Shown here: positions 17,158-26,307 of the stretch, in pieces
How positions within the stretch are numbered: position 1 is the stretch's first letter
Layout of the letters: every line of letters starts with the position of its first letter
Translations under genes and position numbers: made by a program
Source of the DNA: a virus
Reading direction: 5' to 3' (one strand)
Virus record (IMG/VR): IMGVR_UViG_3300046689_000961
Location: 1 to 64,000 of that record
Length of the DNA: 64,000 nucleotides
Notes under the pieces: model-generated
The model's input: the letters and a program-made list of their open reading frames with translations, nothing else
Told to the model about the DNA's origin: nothing
The model's database searches: none

Positions 17158-19245
17158 TTACAGGGTCGGGAGAATCACGTACAGGAGCATCACGCGCAAG
17201 GCGTTGGCGGCATTCCCACCGGTGAAGGCGCCCGAGCCGCCGTTATCACAGGTGAACTGGAGCGGCGTGTTCACCCCGCCGGTGCCGGTCACGGCGAAGG
17301 GAATGAGACCCCAGTTGCCGCTGGTGTCGACGTCGTAGTACTGCTGCATCCGCATCCGGGTCACGCGCGCATTGCCGAGGAGCCGCGTGAGACTGTCGGC
17401 GGCCGCCCCCGTGATCGCCACGTCGTTCACGATGAACGACATGGCCCCTGTCGTATCGCCGTACTGAATCCCGCACCACCCCGCGGCGTTGATGTTGGTG
17501 TAGGCGCCGCTCGTCGTAGTGGCCTGCACCAGCGCGGCCAGGGGTTGGAGCACGGTATTGGGAGCGGCGGGCGCAAGCACGATCGGCGTGGTCGGCAGCG
17601 CCTTCACCTGCGCATCGGTGAGCGTCACGATGGACGTGAGCACCGTCCCGGCGCCGGTCGCCAGCTGACAGCTCGAGAGGTAGACCGACCCGTTCCACGT
17701 GAACGAGCAGACGTCAATCGCGTTCGGCGTCGTCGAGAGGACCGGCGCCACCCCGCCAAACCACGTCACCGTCCCCGGCCACACGACAATCCGGCCGCCG
17801 GTCCCATCCTGCGCGACGACCAGCCGGTACGTGCTCCCGGCCAGCGGATTCGTGAAGGTGTACGTGCACGAGGCGGCTGAGAGCGTCGACGTGTGGATGA
17901 CGCTCAGGTTGAAGTTGATCGTCTGGGCGGCGCCGCAGTTCCCGTCGGCGACAAGCCCGAGGTTCGGCTGGCCGCTGTAGTGGAGGACTTCCGAGCCCGT
18001 GCAGCCGGTCCCGAGGCCCACGCAGGCGAACTGCGGCAGGGACGTCGTCGCGATCGACTGCGGCGTCGCGAGGGTGATCGTGCCGGCGCCGTTGGTGACC
18101 GTGATCTGGTTGGCCGTGCCGGTGAGGGTCCCGAGCACGTAGGCCGAGCCGTTGCCGATGAGGAGCTGGCCGTTGGTGGGGACGGTCGACAGGGCCGTGC
18201 CGCCGTTGGCGATCGGGAGGACGCCCGAGACGTGCGTCGTGAGGCCAATTTTGCCCCAGCTCGGCGCAATGCCGATCCCACCAGAGATCACGGCGCTCCC
18301 GGGCGCCACGTCCGCGAGTTTCGAGAGGGTCGTCGAGGCCGTCGCGTAGAGGAGGTCGCCGATCGCGTAGGAGGTGATCCCCGTGCCGCCGTTGGCGACC
18401 CCGGTCGTGCCGCCGGGCGTGATGGAGGTCTGGCTGGCGGCGGTGATCCGCCCCTTGCTATCAATCGCGATCGTGACCGAGTGCGTGCCGTCCCCGTAGG
18501 TCGCCGGCGTGACGGCGGTATTCGCGAGCGTGGCCGCACAGGCCGAGGTCGTCACGTCGCCGGTGAGGGCCGGCAGGCGCGCGCAGGCCAGCGTGCCGGT
18601 CGTGATCGCGCCGGCGGCCAGATTCGTGAGGTTCGCGCCTGAGATGGCCGGCAGCACGGCCGGGAAGACGCCGTCTTGGAGCGTCCCCGAGGTGAGGTCG
18701 GTCGCCGACCGGGTGATGAGGTCGCCGAGGGACGAGCCCGTCTTACTGACTGAGTTCCACGTGACCGTGCCGGTCGAGTTGATGGTGATGCCGTCCGGGA
18801 TGTCGTTGTCGACGAGCGCGCGGAAGGCCGGCGTGCCGGGGGATCCACTCTGCGGGCCAGCCCAGACCGTGTTGGCGGCTTGATTAGCGGCGGTCAGCGT
18901 CAGCGTCCCGGACGAGACGACCGGCGAGCCGGAGACCGTGAAGATGTTCGGGGCGGCCAGGCCGACCGAGGTGACCGTGCCGGCGCCGGCGGTCGGCGTC
19001 ACGAGCGCACAGTTGAAGTAGAGGTTCCCGCCGAGGTTGCTGAACCGGTCGGCGCACCCCGTCTGGAGGACGTTGCCGCGCTCGAGGGCGACGCCGACCG
19101 ACCGGCTGTAGGTATTGACGCCCGACCAGTAGTTGTTGCGCGTGAGGAGCGCGAGGACCGAACTGGGCAGGTCCTGGACGGCACCCCACGCCGCGGCGGC
19201 GCCGAGCGTGGCCGTGAGGAGCACCCCGACCATGAGTTTCCGCAT
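17158..19245 (-). CDS. Tail fibre-like protein with N-terminal signal-like segment
   Basis: 695 residues from ATG at 19245; a TAGAAT box lies 8 nt upstream. GTG at 19263 is the alternative and has GGGG upstream. Residues 1-22 (RKLMVGVLLTATLGAAAA) form a classical signal-peptide or anchor pattern, odd for a fibre. The body is Gly/Thr/Ser-rich with fibre-type repeats (GTGITSYAIGDLLYATAS; NGGTALSTVPTNGQLLIGNG). The last ~160 residues are homologous to the end of the neighbouring 327-residue protein. Likely a receptor-binding fibre; whether it is exported is unknown. Confidence 0.6.
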   Translation of the reverse strand: MRKLMVGVLLTATLGAAAAWGAVQDLPSSVLALLTRNNYWSGVNTYSRSVGVALERGNVLQTGCADRFSNLGGNLYFNCALVTPTAGAGTVTSVGLAAPNIFTVSGSPVVSSGTLTLTAANQAANTVWAGPQSGSPGTPAFRALVDNDIPDGITINSTGTVTWNSVSKTGSSLGDLITRSATDLTSGTLQDGVFPAVLPAISGANLTNLAAGAITTGTLACARLPALTGDVTTSACAATLANTAVTPATYGDGTHSVTIAIDSKGRITAASQTSITPGGTTGVANGGTGITSYAIGDLLYATASTTLSKLADVAPGSAVISGGIGIAPSWGKIGLTTHVSGVLPIANGGTALSTVPTNGQLLIGNGSAYVLGTLTGTANQITVTNGAGTITLATPQSIATTSLPQFACVGLGTGCTGSEVLHYSGQPNLGLVADGNCGAAQTINFNLSVIHTSTLSAASCTYTFTNPLAGSTYRLVVAQDGTGGRIVVWPGTVTWFGGVAPVLSTTPNAIDVCSFTWNGSVYLSSCQLATGAGTVLTSIVTLTDAQVKALPTTPIVLAPAAPNTVLQPLAALVQATTTSGAYTNINAAGWCGIQYGDTTGAMSFIVNDVAITGAAADSLTRLLGNARVTRMRMQQYYDVDTSGNWGLIPFAVTGTGGVNTPLQFTCDNGGSGAFTGGNAANALRVMLLYVILPTL

Positions 19246-19271
19246 GGTCGGCGATTCTACCACCCGAGCCC

Positions 19272-21755
19272 CTACAGCTTCTGGTCGTCGACCGCGCAGC
19301 CGGTGGTGGGCGTCGCCCCGCCGAGGCCGATCGAGGCGGCCGCCCGGAAGTGTTGCGAGGGCGGCGGCTGGGGCGGCCCGGGGACGTTTTCGAGGATGTT
19401 GCAGGGGTTCTTCGGCGCCACCGCCCCGTCGATCGGCGTGTCGCCGACCGGGTGCCCGGCCAGCCCCGCCCCCGGCGTGTCGCTGCCGAAGTTGGTGAGG
19501 TCGGTCGCGTCACGCAGCTTCCACCAGAGGGCCGGGAGGGTGCCGGCCGTGCAGTCGCACTCGGCCGCCATGTGGGCCTCGCTGATGCCGCCGGGGTTAC
19601 TGGACGGGTTCCCCAGGAAGAGCTTGAAGTCGTAAAGGGAGATAGCCGTCGGCGCCTGGCCGGCCAGGAGCGTCGGGTTCGGGATCCCGCCGACGAAGAC
19701 GGTGCGGGTGCCCGGGCCGATCGCGTCGGGCGAGACGGTGAGGTTCGCGTACGGCAGGAAGAACTTCGAGTAGCCGTCCGAGCGCGAGTTGACCGGGATG
19801 GTCGTCGAGGCGACGAGGGTACACCCGACCCACAGCTCGAGCGTCGACGAGGCGATCTGCGGCGTGAGTGGGCCGGTCGTGAGCGTCACCCAGCGCCACG
19901 CCACGCGCACCCAGCGGCCGGGGGGAATGACCGGGCCGGTGAGCGTCACCTTCTGGGCGTAGGAGGTCCCGGGCGGCGGCACCGAGGGCATCCCGAAGCC
20001 GACCGGGTAGGCCGAGTAGAACTCCGTCGTCTGGGCCGGGAAGCCCGGGCGGTTGTCACACGAGAGGGTCGTCTCGGTGGGACTCCCGATCGAGAAACAC
20101 GGCTCAGGCAACCCGGTGAGGTAGATGATCTCGTAGCTGCCGACTTGGGCGTCGCGCGCGGCCGAGAGAGCCGGGAAGCCGAAGTCGCAATTCGGCGGCA
20201 CATTCGGATCGATGCCGAAAATGGGCGGGATGCCGATGTACCACTGTGAGACGCAATCGTGCCACGTCCCCGAGAACGGCGGGAACATCGCCGACGGCTG
20301 CACGTTGCCAAAGAGGGGACCGGCGTCGAGCACCACGCAGCCCGAGCCGCCGGCCGGGCTGAGGGTGATGTCGGACGGGCCGCCCGGGTTGGGCCCCGAC
20401 GTGATGTACCCGGTGACGCGGCCGTCCTGCACCTCGCAAACGAGCCGCCCATTCCGCACGCCGAACCACCAGTACGAGAACAGCGGGTTGAGGTAGGCCC
20501 ACTCCCACGTATCGCCCGAGGGCGGGACATTGGGCGGCAGCCCCGGCGGCGGGATCGGGAGCGTCTTCCTGAAGTCGTCCTGAAACGGCCAGGCCCGATG
20601 GCGAATCGTCGAGTAGATGGTCGCCGAGCCGGTGTTGTCGAGCCGGATGTACGCCTCACAGGTGAGGTTGCCGTTCGTGTCGGCAATGGCTTGGGGGGAG
20701 GCCCCGCCGACGGCGAGCGTGCGTGACTGCGCGAGCGGGGTATCGGGGATGGTGAGGTAGCTGCGCGGCCCGCTCGTCAGACGGATGGACAGATTCTGCC
20801 GGGAATGTGACGGGCCGGCGACCGCAAACGACGAGTCCCCAATGAGGTTGAACGCGGCCACGCGCGCGAAGTACAGCTGATCGGGCGAGACCGGGAGCGT
20901 GATCGTCGTCACGTTCGGGCCGACCCCATGGACCGTGCCCCAGACGACGTTGTCGACCGAGAGCTGAATCTTGAAGCCGTCCTCGTTGGTCGAGTTATCC
21001 GCCCAGGTGATCGTCGCCTGCTCGAACTGGCTCATGTCGATCGCGACATCCGACGGGGTATTCGGAATGACGCCGCCGCCGCCCCCGAGCACGGCCGGCC
21101 CGGCGACCGTTTGCGCGAGGCCCCCGACGCGCAGGAAGGGATGCCCCTGGCCGGAGGCATCGGCCGTGTCCATGTCGTTCGAGAGATTGGTCGCGCTGTA
21201 AATGCCGGTGGTGTTCGTAATCGCGTAGGCGTCACGCTCCTGCGCGATCTGGGTGGGCGTCAGGTTCACGCCGATCCACACCTTGCAGTTCGTCATCGCG
21301 CACAGGTGGTCGCAATCAAAGTCGATCTGCCCGAGGTTCGGCAGGAGCGCATCGAACGTCGTCGTGAGGTCGACCGAGAGGTTGAGCGTGTGGTCTTCGC
21401 TCGTCAGGTACAGCGTGTGCGCGCCGGCGTTGTAATTCCACGCCAGGTGGTACCACATGGTCGGCGAGAGGCTGTCAAAGTCGAACGCCCCGATGGGCGC
21501 GACAAACGTCGTGCCGTCGTAGCCGCTGTAGACGAGATGCGTCCCATGCGGCGGTCCGAAGATGCCCTCGATGTCAAAGAAATGCTGGTGGACGCCGCTC
21601 GTGTCGAAGATGTCGAAGATGCTGGGGTTGAAGCTGGTCGCCCCCCGGAACCAGCACATGAGGGTCCAGACGGTCGGTGGCCCGGCGGGCAGGCCGCCCG
21701 GGTCGGTCGAGAAGCGGCTGAAGCTGAAGCTCCCGGCGCCCGCGGCGACCGCCAT
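19272..21755 (-). CDS. LamG/FnIII-type tail fibre or adhesin
   Basis: 827 residues. Residues ~1-200 have the concanavalin-like LamG pattern (WTLMCWFRGATSF, MWYHLAWNYNAGAHTLYL, DFDCDHLCAMTNCKVWIGV). Residues ~235-325 match a fibronectin type III domain (FEQATITWADNSTNEDGFKI ... LYFARVAAFNLIGDSSFAV). The C-terminal half contains another beta-sandwich (VRVAWRWVTLTTGPL, STLELWVGCTLVAS). Such carbohydrate-binding modules are common in virion surface proteins. Four nt separate it from the upstream gene. Confidence 0.65.
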   Translation of the reverse strand: MAVAAGAGSFSFSRFSTDPGGLPAGPPTVWTLMCWFRGATSFNPSIFDIFDTSGVHQHFFDIEGIFGPPHGTHLVYSGYDGTTFVAPIGAFDFDSLSPTMWYHLAWNYNAGAHTLYLTSEDHTLNLSVDLTTTFDALLPNLGQIDFDCDHLCAMTNCKVWIGVNLTPTQIAQERDAYAITNTTGIYSATNLSNDMDTADASGQGHPFLRVGGLAQTVAGPAVLGGGGGVIPNTPSDVAIDMSQFEQATITWADNSTNEDGFKIQLSVDNVVWGTVHGVGPNVTTITLPVSPDQLYFARVAAFNLIGDSSFAVAGPSHSRQNLSIRLTSGPRSYLTIPDTPLAQSRTLAVGGASPQAIADTNGNLTCEAYIRLDNTGSATIYSTIRHRAWPFQDDFRKTLPIPPPGLPPNVPPSGDTWEWAYLNPLFSYWWFGVRNGRLVCEVQDGRVTGYITSGPNPGGPSDITLSPAGGSGCVVLDAGPLFGNVQPSAMFPPFSGTWHDCVSQWYIGIPPIFGIDPNVPPNCDFGFPALSAARDAQVGSYEIIYLTGLPEPCFSIGSPTETTLSCDNRPGFPAQTTEFYSAYPVGFGMPSVPPPGTSYAQKVTLTGPVIPPGRWVRVAWRWVTLTTGPLTPQIASSTLELWVGCTLVASTTIPVNSRSDGYSKFFLPYANLTVSPDAIGPGTRTVFVGGIPNPTLLAGQAPTAISLYDFKLFLGNPSSNPGGISEAHMAAECDCTAGTLPALWWKLRDATDLTNFGSDTPGAGLAGHPVGDTPIDGAVAPKNPCNILENVPGPPQPPPSQHFRAAASIGLGGATPTTGCAVDDQKL

Positions 21756-21758
21756 CAG

Positions 21759-22244
21759 TTACCGCCCGTAGGACGGTTCGGCGTGCAGGATGATTTGAAT
21801 CGCGCCGGTCGTCTTGCCGGACGCGGAGCGGTTGCACAGCACGAGGTGGATCTTGCCCGCGCCGGCCGCGTCGAAGTACGGGATGTCCAGGCCGCCCTTG
21901 TAGTAGTAGTAGCTGCCCGCGCCAGCGAACTGCTTCCCGTCGGCGGCGATGAACCGCCAGCCGCCGAGGAAGCTCGCGCTGGCAATGGCCGAGGCGACGG
22001 CCGCTGAGAACACGTCGATTTCCCAGTCGAGGTTGTCGACCGAGACGACCGTGATGCCACGAATCCGGCAGGCGACGCTCGTCCCGCCCAGACCCTGGTC
22101 GACGTAGCCGACCGGGGGGTTGGCCGCGACGCCGGTCGCGGGCACCGGCGGGAGGTCGACGCCGAGCGTCGCGTTCTGGGCGAGCGTCGCCGTGAACTGC
22201 GTCGCCGGGTCGGTCTGGACGAGGATGATCTGGCCGACTTGCAT
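21759..22244 (-). CDS. Small virion-cluster protein
   Basis: 161 residues, beta-rich throughout (MQVGQIILVQTDPATQFTA; TTGAIQIILHAEPSYGR at the end). Sits in the fibre region with short spacings on both sides. A small capsid- or tail-surface protein is likely from context; no family recognised. Confidence 0.5.
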   Translation of the reverse strand: MQVGQIILVQTDPATQFTATLAQNATLGVDLPPVPATGVAANPPVGYVDQGLGGTSVACRIRGITVVSVDNLDWEIDVFSAAVASAIASASFLGGWRFIAADGKQFAGAGSYYYYKGGLDIPYFDAAGAGKIHLVLCNRSASGKTTGAIQIILHAEPSYGR

Positions 22245-22262
22245 GGACGGGGGTCCCCTCGC

Positions 22263-22508
22263 CTACTCGGTCTGGAACGTGCCGGGGGACGCGACCGGCG
22301 GCATGTCGACCTGGGTGCCCGGGCCGTTCTCGCCACCCGTCACGCCGAAGGTGGTGATCTGGGCGGGGAGGCCCGACATCGAATTGGCCGACTCTTTCTC
22401 GGCGCCACCCGGCAGGTCGAAGCCGCCGGTGGTGTCGCCTGAGCCGGAGGGGCTGCCCGACGGGGCGCTCGCCACGGCCTTCTCGAACGGGGTCTGGAGT
22501 TCAGCCAT
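22263..22508 (-). CDS. Short unstructured virion-cluster protein
   Basis: 81 residues rich in Gly, Pro, Ser and Thr with no predicted core. GAGGA lies upstream of the ATG, and a TAGAAT box ends 16 nt before it. Located just after the HNH insertion. Function unknown. Confidence 0.45.
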   Translation of the reverse strand: MAELQTPFEKAVASAPSGSPSGSGDTTGGFDLPGGAEKESANSMSGLPAQITTFGVTGGENGPGTQVDMPPVASPGTFQTE

Positions 22509-22538
22509 AAGGTCCTCGTCGGGGATTCTACACGAAGC

Positions 22539-23162
22539 TCAGTCGTGCTGCATCGGGAGCATCCCGGTGCCTTGGTCGAGCCGCACGCCGCGATGCGTCC
22601 ATTGCCCAGTCAGCCAGAGTTCAAGATTATCGGGGTGATTATCTCCCCGGTCGCCGTTGCGATGATGCACATCCTCGTGGCGCGTCAGCGGTCGCCCGAG
22701 CTTCTCGGCCATCACGAGGCGGTGTTCCTTCTCCCAGCCGCGCGGCGTCTTCACCGAGACGTAGCCATTTTTATCGACTTGGCGGTCACCGAGAGGCCGA
22801 TAACGCGAACGGCCCACGACCAGCTTCTGCGCGCGGATGAGCCGGTTACGGTGCCGGGTCGCGCACGACCGCGAACACAGTTGATGCTTGGGGAGCTTGC
22901 ACGGCCGTCCGCACTCGCTACACGGTGGAAGGGCGACACGAAGCGAGGCGCCATAGCAAGCCCGCGAACAAAAGCGGCGGCGGACCCAACCGCCATGTAC
23001 GGGCTGTCCGCACTGCTGACAGGGACGCGGTTTCTTGCGCGATCTGATGTGTGCGTACGCGCATGTTGGCGAGCAGTACTTGGTGCTGGCGTGCCATGGA
23101 TGAAATTCCACACGACACTGCCCGCAGACCACGAGCCTGCCCTGCGTGCGCTTACCAGCCAA
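22539..23162 (-). CDS. HNH homing-type endonuclease with three zinc knuckles
   Basis: 207 residues from TTG at 23162, preceded by a GGGGAGGGGG Shine-Dalgarno run; the start lies 11 nt inside the upstream adaptor-like gene. Three successive cysteine knuckles (CGQCRVEF...YCSPTC; CQQCGQ...FCSRAC; CSECGRP...LCSRSC) precede an HNH_3-type domain: GYVSVKTPRGWEKEHRLVMA, then EDVHHRNGDRGDNHPDNLEL with the catalytic HH/N/N residues. DNA here is visibly less GC-rich than its neighbours. Free-standing HNH genes of this type are selfish insertions between virion genes. GTG near 23129 is a possible later start. Confidence 0.85.
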   Translation of the reverse strand: MAGKRTQGRLVVCGQCRVEFHPWHASTKYCSPTCAYAHIRSRKKPRPCQQCGQPVHGGWVRRRFCSRACYGASLRVALPPCSECGRPCKLPKHQLCSRSCATRHRNRLIRAQKLVVGRSRYRPLGDRQVDKNGYVSVKTPRGWEKEHRLVMAEKLGRPLTRHEDVHHRNGDRGDNHPDNLELWLTGQWTHRGVRLDQGTGMLPMQHD

Positions 23163-24474
23163 GACTTCCCCCTCCCCAGTTCGCGTAGGAAGAAAGCGTC
23201 GCGTCGGATGCTTGCAGCAAATGTGTACTGTACGCCCACGTGTACATCGACCACCGCTGCCAGGGGATCGTATCGAAGGACTGCTGCCATTGGTCGTCGT
23301 CGCGCAAGTCGAGCTGCTGGGCCGCCAGCTCGAAGTCGGCGTCGAGCGTGCGCGCCAGCATGAGGTTGAAGTACGGGTTCTTCTGGTCGAGCGTGCCGGG
23401 CCACTTGGCCGCGCGCGCCAGCGCCCCGGTCTCGAGGATGTCGACGCGGGACTGGAGGAGGCCCGGGATGGCGTCGGTATCGGCGAGGAGCCCCGGCCGG
23501 CGCGCGTAGTAGTACTGCAGGGCCCCGGCGGCGGTCGGCTTCGGCCAGTACTCGTACTGCATCTGGCCGCGCGTCGCGCTGAAGACGCTGTTCGAGGACG
23601 GCACGAGCAGCCGCGGGGTCGCATCGGCCGCCGTGCGGTTCGGGTCGATGAGGTCCAGCTCCATCTGCGTGCCCCACCACGGGACCATCCGCTGATAGAT
23701 CGGGTCGACGACGACGACAAACGCGCCGAAGTCGACGGGCATCGTGGCGTAGCAATCCGAGATGGTCGCCGAAACGACGCCGGCTGAGAGGCCCTGGTAC
23801 GCCAGCGAGAGGGTGACGGAACTCCCGTCGGCTGCCACCGAGAGGATCGTGTAGATCGGCCACGTCCCTTGGCGGAATTGCCGGCCGGCGTCGCCCGCGA
23901 CAAACGTCGCGACCGCGGCCGTGACCAGCGTCGAGCCGAGGGTCACCACACAGTCGACCTGGCGGGCGGCCGCGAAGGTGATCTGGTCCTGCGCGACGAC
24001 CCAGCCCCACTGCCGCTTCATCACGAGCGCGCGGAAGGCGTCCTGGACCCACGTGCGGACGAGATGGAGCGGCGCGTTCGGCGCGTAGAGGCGCACCTTG
24101 CGCCACACGTCCTCGAAGGTGAGGACGCCCGGGCCGGCGGCCGGGGTGACGACTTGTGGCGCGGTCGGGACGACCTGGAGGGGCGAGAACGAGACGACGG
24201 CGTACTGGGTGTCGACCGGGTCGGCCCCGGTCGCCGAGGCGTGGAGGATGAGTGGGCCGAGCGTGTTGGCGTCGCCCGCGTTCGGCGCGACTTGATACCA
24301 GCCGTTGCCGATCTCGCTCACGGCGCCGGCGGCCGGGGTGAACGGGCTGCCGGCCTTCGAGAGCACCACCGTCGGCGTCGCCCCGACGACGGGCGAAATG
24401 TGGTCGGCGGCCGCGATGAGGATGAAGACGAGCGGCTGGGTCAGGTTGTACTGCTGGAGGTTCTCAGCCGGCAT
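23152..24474 (-). CDS. Adaptor-like virion protein with N-terminal beta domain
   Basis: 440 residues. Residues ~1-105 form a beta domain (TQPLVFILIAAADHISPVVG ... YAVVSF) like those that attach accessory proteins to virions. From TFEDVWRKVRLYAPNAPLHLV onward the protein shows a helix-beta-helix plan with helices containing LVRTWVQDAFRALVMKRQW and LMLARTLDADFELAAQQLDL, reminiscent of head-tail adaptor proteins. It is the third such protein in the block. A TATAGGAT element precedes the ATG but overlaps the upstream stop. Confidence 0.5.
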   Translation of the reverse strand: MPAENLQQYNLTQPLVFILIAAADHISPVVGATPTVVLSKAGSPFTPAAGAVSEIGNGWYQVAPNAGDANTLGPLILHASATGADPVDTQYAVVSFSPLQVVPTAPQVVTPAAGPGVLTFEDVWRKVRLYAPNAPLHLVRTWVQDAFRALVMKRQWGWVVAQDQITFAAARQVDCVVTLGSTLVTAAVATFVAGDAGRQFRQGTWPIYTILSVAADGSSVTLSLAYQGLSAGVVSATISDCYATMPVDFGAFVVVVDPIYQRMVPWWGTQMELDLIDPNRTAADATPRLLVPSSNSVFSATRGQMQYEYWPKPTAAGALQYYYARRPGLLADTDAIPGLLQSRVDILETGALARAAKWPGTLDQKNPYFNLMLARTLDADFELAAQQLDLRDDDQWQQSFDTIPWQRWSMYTWAYSTHLLQASDATLSSYANWGGGSLGW

Positions 24475-24483
24475 GGGGGCATC

Positions 24484-26304
24484 CTATAGCTTTTCGGGTT
24501 CGGTGCGGCTGCCGATGCGCAGCTGCAGACTCCGGCGATAGAGCGGCCGCTCGTGCGGCGGCGGCGTCGGGCCGTACGGGGCATGGTAGGCCGCCCCGAG
24601 GAGCGCGGCCGACCGCACGACGGTGAGATGGTCTGGGTAGATGACCCCCCACGACAGCGGCGGCACCGGGTTCTGGATGATGCGGAGCGGCTCGGTATAG
24701 TCGGTGAGGTCGCGCCACGACACGCGCGGGTGCAGCGGCTCGGTCTGGCCCCATTCGGTGTACGGCACTGGCGGCGGCAGGATCGGCTCGGTCAGCCAAT
24801 CAGGCGCCGCGTGGCCCGCGCGGCGCACCTGATCGGGGAAGACGTCCACGAAGTAGGTAGGCGCTGGGGCGGCGGGCGGCGTGACCGGGGCGGTATACGT
24901 CGTCCGCGGGACGGCCACCCCAAACCGGGCCCCAGGCAGACTCGTGTCGATGATCGGCGGGGCCGGCGGGGGCGCAGGGGGCGCGGTGAACCAGCCCTCG
25001 GCGGCCTTGGTCCCGGCCCGCACCTGATCCGGGTAGGTGTCAGTGAAGTAGGTCGGGGCCGGCGTCGTCGGGACCGTCGCCGGGATCGTGAACCAGCCGG
25101 GGGCCGTCCGGGTGGGGAGGACCGGGTCGACGCGCACCGAGGCGAACCAGGTCGGGAGGATCGGCGGCCCGAGCGGATCGGCGAGGACCCAGCCGTGAGG
25201 CGGCGGCGGCGCCGGGGCGACCGGATCCCCCACCTGACTCCAGCCCCAGACGACGGTCGACGGCGTGTACGGCGTGAAGGTAAGGAAGGACGAGCCGGTC
25301 TTCTGGTTGTTGTAGGTGGCGGTGACCCAGTCGGCCGAGCGGGTGGTCACGGCGAAGGTGATCTCATCGAGCACGGCATTCAAGTAATTCGAGGGCGTCG
25401 AGTAGGCGCCCATCGCGATCGTCGTGTCCGAATTGTCGAGCGTGCCGGTCAGGGCCGCCGTGACGTCGGCCGCGCCGTCCACGTACGCCTGGACCGTCGT
25501 GCCGTCCCACGTGAGGACGACATGATGCGCGACCCCGCCGAAATCGAAGACCGCGGCTGTCGTCGCGGTGTTGCCGGTGTTGCCGCCAATCGAGTTCTGA
25601 ATGTAGAAGACGACTTTCTGGAAGTCGCCCGTTTGCCCCTTGGCGATCACGAAATCGGAGAAGCCACCCGTGCCCTTGCTGAGGACTCCCTCAAACCCGC
25701 CCGCGTTTGGAAAGCCGTTCGCCCAGAAGGTGATCGTGAAGGCGGTGATGCCGCCAAACCCGGCCGGGGCCGAGAGGTACTGACTGTTCGCGGCGATAAA
25801 GGACGCCCCGCCGTCGATCTGGCCGGCCGCTGCCGCGACCGCGTTGTGATTGGTCGCGTCGTTAGCGTTGCCGGTCGAGTCGAGGGTGGCCAGGGTGGTC
25901 CCATCGGGCAGGTGGTACACGCCCTTGTAGTTCGACTCCCACGTCCCGGAGACATTCCCTTGGAAGGTCGAGACCGAGGCGTCACCGTACCCGAGGTAGA
26001 AGAGGAGATCGATCGCGTGCGTGAGGGTCGGCACCTGGACGTGCGCCACGAGCGTCCCGGCGACGCCATCGTAGAACTCGATCTCGAAATTGAGGAGGCT
26101 GGTGATCGCCGGGTCACTCGCGAAGGCGAGATCGGCCGGGACGACCTGGCCGTGCGACGTGACCGTGTGCTGGATGAGGCCGCCGTTCCCGACGGTTTTC
26201 AGGTTCGGGTCGGAGATTCCGACCTTGACGACGAAGTTGGACGAGTCGGTCCCGCCACACTGGGTGTGGTCGACCGCGATTTCGACGAAGTGGGCATAGG
26301 CCAT
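24484..26304 (-). CDS. DUF2341/LamG surface protein with Pro-rich repeats
   Basis: 606 residues. The N-terminal ~115 residues resemble DUF2341 (FEIEFYDGVAGTL, LLFYLGYGDASVST). Residues ~125-335 are a LamG/concanavalin domain (FTITFWANGFPNAGGF; HHVVLTWDGTTVQAYVDG; YLNAVLDEITF). Residues ~345-606 are Pro-rich with imperfect repeats around YF(T/V)D(T/V)(Y/F)PDQVR followed by a GWF/DWLTxP element. Probably a virion-surface or glycan-binding fibre; located just after the capsid genes. Confidence 0.6.
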   Translation of the reverse strand: MAYAHFVEIAVDHTQCGGTDSSNFVVKVGISDPNLKTVGNGGLIQHTVTSHGQVVPADLAFASDPAITSLLNFEIEFYDGVAGTLVAHVQVPTLTHAIDLLFYLGYGDASVSTFQGNVSGTWESNYKGVYHLPDGTTLATLDSTGNANDATNHNAVAAAAGQIDGGASFIAANSQYLSAPAGFGGITAFTITFWANGFPNAGGFEGVLSKGTGGFSDFVIAKGQTGDFQKVVFYIQNSIGGNTGNTATTAAVFDFGGVAHHVVLTWDGTTVQAYVDGAADVTAALTGTLDNSDTTIAMGAYSTPSNYLNAVLDEITFAVTTRSADWVTATYNNQKTGSSFLTFTPYTPSTVVWGWSQVGDPVAPAPPPPHGWVLADPLGPPILPTWFASVRVDPVLPTRTAPGWFTIPATVPTTPAPTYFTDTYPDQVRAGTKAAEGWFTAPPAPPPAPPIIDTSLPGARFGVAVPRTTYTAPVTPPAAPAPTYFVDVFPDQVRRAGHAAPDWLTEPILPPPVPYTEWGQTEPLHPRVSWRDLTDYTEPLRIIQNPVPPLSWGVIYPDHLTVVRSAALLGAAYHAPYGPTPPPHERPLYRRSLQLRIGSRTEPEKL

Positions 26305-26307
26305 CGG

